Origin: an uncultured Collinsella sp.
GTDB taxonomy: Bacteria > Actinomycetota > Coriobacteriia > Coriobacteriales > Coriobacteriaceae
Direction: 5' to 3'
Assembly (NCBI GenBank): GCA_900554585.1
Contig: USHS01000056.1
Span: 1 to 7,712, forward strand
DNA: 7,712 bases
The notes under the pieces were generated by a model that worked only from the letters and a program-made list of their open reading frames with translations, did no database searches and was not told the DNA's origin. The translations under genes and the position numbers were made by a program. Of this stretch, positions 5,729-7,712 are shown piece after piece (position 1 is the first letter of the stretch; every line of letters starts with the position of its first letter).

Positions 5729-6736
5729 ATGAATGTTGCGCTGATTGGCTCAGGCTCCTGGGGAACCGCCATCGCCGGCCTTGCCGCCGCGCGAGCCAAG
5801 CGCGTGGCCATGTGGGCCCATAGCGAGCAGACGGCCGCCGGCATCAACGGCGAGCACCGCAACCCGCGCTATCTGGTGGACTATGAGCTGCCCGGCAACG
5901 TCGTCGCCACCACGGACCTGTCGCAGGCGCTCGACGGCGCCGAGGCCGTCATCTTTGCCGTGCCCTCCACGCACCTGCGCAGCGTATGCCATCAGGCGGC
6001 ACCCTGTATCGCCACCGACACCCCGGTACTCTGCCTCACCAAGGGCATTGAGCCCGAATCTGGACTGCTCATGAGCGAGGTCATTTCAAGCGAGATCGGC
6101 AACGAGGCGCGCGTGGCGGCGCTCTCCGGCCCCAACCATGCCGAGGAGATCTGCCGCGGCGGACTTTCTGCCGCCGTCATCGCCAGCGAAGACCCTCAGA
6201 TAGGGGAGACCTTTAAGGATCTACTCCTATCCACGGCCTTCCGCATTTACCTGTCGCAGGACATGACCGGCGTCGAGGTTTGCGGCGCAATGAAGAATGT
6301 CATCGCCATCGTGTGCGGCATTTCCGCCGGCTCCGGCGCGGGCGACAACACGCTCGCTCTCATCATGACGCGCGGTCTGGCCGAGATCAGCCGACTGGTG
6401 CATGCCCGCGGCGGGCAGGCCATGACTTGCATGGGCCTTGCCGGCATGGGCGACCTCATCGCCACCTGTACCTCGGAGCATTCGCGTAACCGCACCTTTG
6501 GCTACGAATTTGCCCACGGCGTGTCGCTCGACGAGTACCAGGCACGCACGCACATGGTGGTCGAGGGCGCCGTCGCGGCCCGCAGCGTCAGCGAGCTCGC
6601 CCGTTCACTGGGCGTAGACATTCCGCTCACCTTTGCCGTGGAGCAAACGCTCTACAACGGTGTTACTTTGGATAGGGCGCTCGAGATTCTCACCGACCGC
6701 GTACCCTCCCAAGAGTTCTACGGACTTACCGACTAG
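5729..6736 (+). CDS. gpsA: NAD(P)-dependent glycerol-3-phosphate dehydrogenase
   Basis: Cytoplasmic enzyme reducing dihydroxyacetone phosphate to sn-glycerol 3-phosphate, the backbone for phospholipid synthesis by PlsY and PlsC. Its 335 residues are the standard length. The N-terminal Rossmann domain opens directly with GSGSWGTA (7-14) and includes WAHSEQ and AVIFAVPSTHLR. Then come LTKGIE, LSGPNHAEEI and the catalytic-lysine segment AMKNVIAIVCG (Lys189). The substrate/cofactor segment GLAGMGDLIATCTSEHSRNRTFG and the C-terminal VVEGAVAARSV follow. The start is firm: the Rossmann strand begins at residue 2 and a Shine-Dalgarno precedes it. Lies 9 nt after plsY. The plsY-gpsA pairing is a metabolically sensible and, from memory, widely conserved adjacency. 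Confidence 0.97.
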   Translation: MNVALIGSGSWGTAIAGLAAARAKRVAMWAHSEQTAAGINGEHRNPRYLVDYELPGNVVATTDLSQALDGAEAVIFAVPSTHLRSVCHQAAPCIATDTPVLCLTKGIEPESGLLMSEVISSEIGNEARVAALSGPNHAEEICRGGLSAAVIASEDPQIGETFKDLLLSTAFRIYLSQDMTGVEVCGAMKNVIAIVCGISAGSGAGDNTLALIMTRGLAEISRLVHARGGQAMTCMGLAGMGDLIATCTSEHSRNRTFGYEFAHGVSLDEYQARTHMVVEGAVAARSVSELARSLGVDIPLTFAVEQTLYNGVTLDRALEILTDRVPSQEFYGLTD

Positions 6737-6741
6737 CACAG

Positions 6742-6746
6742 AAAGG
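6742..6746 (+). promoter_or_regulatory. Probable rpe ribosome-binding site
   Basis: AAAGG lies 8 nt before the ATG at 6755, in the 18-nt gap after gpsA. This is a moderate match at normal spacing. No hairpin with a T-run is seen in this gap, so no terminator separates gpsA from rpe. Confidence 0.6.
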
Positions 6747-6754
6747 CTGCAACC

Positions 6755-7426
6755 ATGGGTTCCATTAAAATCGCTCCGTCCGTCCTTTCGGCCGACATGG
6801 CCAACCTCAAGGGCGAGCTCGACAAGATCGCCGGCGCCGACTTTGTGCACTTCGACGTGATGGACGGTCACTTTACCGGCAACCTCACCTTTGGCGTCGA
6901 CATCCTCAAGGCCGTCAAGCGCTCCACCGACGTGCCGGTCGACGCGCACCTCATGGTGTCGAACCCCGACGAGACGGTCGATTGGTATGCCGATGCCGGT
7001 GCCGATATGATCACCGTGCACTACGAGGCCTCCACGCACCTGCACCGCACGCTCACGCATCTGCAGCAGCGCGGTGTCAAGGCCGGTGTGGTGCTCAACC
7101 CCGCCACGCCCGTCTGCGTGCTCGAAAGCATCATCGACGTTGTCGACATGGTGCTGCTCATGAGCGTGAACCCTGGCTTTGGCGGCCAGAGCTTTATCCC
7201 CGGTACTATCGCCAAACTTCACGAGCTCAAGGCCATGTGTGAGCGCCACGGCGTGTCGCCCATGATCGAGGTCGACGGCGGCATTTCTTCTAAGAACATC
7301 GCCGAGGTCGTCAAGGCCGGCGCCAACGTGCTCGTAGCCGGCTGCGCCATATTTAAGTCCGAAGATCCCGCCGCCGAGGTTGCGCTGCTGCAGAAGCTGG
7401 GCAATGAGGCCGCACAGGAGGCATAA
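6755..7426 (+). CDS. rpe: Ribulose-phosphate 3-epimerase
   Basis: Cytoplasmic TIM-barrel, metal-dependent epimerase interconverting D-ribulose 5-phosphate and D-xylulose 5-phosphate in the pentose phosphate pathway. It has 223 residues, the usual size. Visible active-site features are IAPSVLSAD with Ser9, VHFDVMDGHF with His32, Asp34 and Met36, DAHLM with His65 and Met67, VLNPATP, MSVNPGFGGQSFIP (the phosphate and loop region), and EVDGGI with the second catalytic Asp174. The phosphate-binding GANVLVAGCAIF follows. All metal and acid/base residues are present. The loop after MDG reads HFTGNLTFG where most family members have xFVPNxTFG, a two-residue change. The start has an AAAGG Shine-Dalgarno, and the barrel begins at residue 4. 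It is the only central-carbon gene in the run, and its link to the lipid genes is not obvious. Confidence 0.97.
   Translation: MGSIKIAPSVLSADMANLKGELDKIAGADFVHFDVMDGHFTGNLTFGVDILKAVKRSTDVPVDAHLMVSNPDETVDWYADAGADMITVHYEASTHLHRTLTHLQQRGVKAGVVLNPATPVCVLESIIDVVDMVLLMSVNPGFGGQSFIPGTIAKLHELKAMCERHGVSPMIEVDGGISSKNIAEVVKAGANVLVAGCAIFKSEDPAAEVALLQKLGNEAAQEA
7416..7421 (+). promoter_or_regulatory. Shine-Dalgarno of the cysteine desulfurase gene
   Basis: AGGAGG near the end of rpe lies 11 nt before the ATG at 7433. It is a perfect core at slightly long spacing, consistent with translational coupling across the 6-nt gap. Confidence 0.65.
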
Positions 7427-7432
7427 ATCCTT

Positions 7433-7712
7433 ATGACCGCAGGTCAAAACCGCATACCCGTGAATCTTGACTATGCCGCCTCGACGCCCATGCGCGCCGA
7501 GGCGCTCCTTGCGCAGCGCGAGTACGACGACAGCGAGCTTGCCGGCGTCAACCCCAACTCGCTGCATTCGCTCGGCCGCAAGGCCGCTGCGCGCCTGGAA
7601 GTGGCGCGTCGCGAGATCGCCCGCAGCTTTGGCGCGCGCGTCCGCCCGTCCGAGATCGTCCTGACCAACGGCGGCACCGAAGCCAACCAGCTGGCGCTCC
7701 TCGGTCTTGCCG
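7433..7712 (+). CDS. Cysteine desulfurase (NifS/IscS family), 3'-truncated by window edge
   Basis: PLP-dependent class V aminotransferase-fold enzyme that takes sulfur from cysteine for Fe-S clusters or thiolated tRNA. Only 93 of about 380-400 codons are in the window. They read open to the edge. Family landmarks are in order: NLDYAASTPMR (11-21; usual LDYAATTPxxP), the conserved N-x-S-L-H block PNSLHSLGRKA (41-51), the helix ARLEVARREIA, then PSEIVLTNGGTEANQLAL (72-89), with the cofactor-contacting TEAN motif at 82-85. The PLP lysine and catalytic cysteine lie beyond the window, so IscS/NifS versus SufS cannot be decided fully, although NSLH and GGTEAN favour the NifS/IscS group. The start is the first ATG after rpe, with AGGAGG upstream. 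The upstream Fe-S enzymes give it a plausible in-operon client, but a tRNA-thiolation partner downstream is equally possible. Confidence 0.92.
   Translation, partial: MTAGQNRIPVNLDYAASTPMRAEALLAQREYDDSELAGVNPNSLHSLGRKAAARLEVARREIARSFGARVRPSEIVLTNGGTEANQLALLGLA

Noticed and set aside
6737..6754. Possible terminator or promoter in the gpsA-rpe gap
   Set aside because: The gap is only 18 nt, with no inverted repeat, no T-run and no -10/-35-like pair. It holds just the rpe Shine-Dalgarno.
6605..7567. A 320-codon minus-strand open frame over rpe
   Set aside because: Mirror register of rpe codons, for the same codon-bias reason. The composition is His/Val/Gly-rich with no known motif.

Overview
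The window (about 7.7 kb, high GC with strongly G/C-biased third codon positions) is one uninterrupted run of nine co-directional plus-strand genes. Gaps are very short: 3, 17, 2, 10, -8, 9, 18 and 6 nt. No promoter, terminator, RNA gene, mobile element, repeat or CRISPR array is visible inside it, and there is no non-coding stretch anywhere near 300 bases, so it reads as the interior of a long housekeeping operon. GC content, protein signatures and gene order suggest a high-GC anaerobic actinobacterium of the class Coriobacteriia, plausibly a Collinsella-like gut organism. That placement is an inference from memory, not a database result.

Layout in order: cytidylate kinase (cmk, 5' end outside the window); a PlsC-type lysophosphatidate acyltransferase; IspH, the [4Fe-4S] last enzyme of the MEP isoprenoid pathway; a PDZ/radical-SAM-like/DUF512 protein of unknown function; the double GTPase Der (EngA), a 50S ribosome assembly factor; PlsY, the acyl-phosphate-dependent glycerol-3-phosphate acyltransferase; GpsA, glycerol-3-phosphate dehydrogenase; Rpe, ribulose-5-phosphate 3-epimerase; and the first 93 codons of a NifS/IscS-type cysteine desulfurase that runs off the 3' end.

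The genes share an envelope-building theme. GpsA makes glycerol 3-phosphate from DHAP, PlsY acylates position 1 and PlsC acylates position 2, giving phosphatidic acid. Cmk feeds the CTP pool needed for CDP-diacylglycerol, and IspH supplies the C5 units for polyprenyl carriers. Der and the DUF512 protein form an adjacent pair that I recall recurring in Clostridia and related anaerobes. Two Fe-S proteins (IspH and, probably, the DUF512 protein) lie in the same run as a cysteine desulfurase, which could supply sulfur for clusters or for tRNA thiolation.

I see no clearly new system. The best lead is the DUF512 protein. Smaller points are a glutamate where PlsC-family enzymes normally have the HX4D aspartate, altered residues in the PlsY GGKG motif and in an Rpe active-site loop, a divergent first cysteine motif in IspH, and uncertain starts or spacing for ispH and the DUF512 gene.
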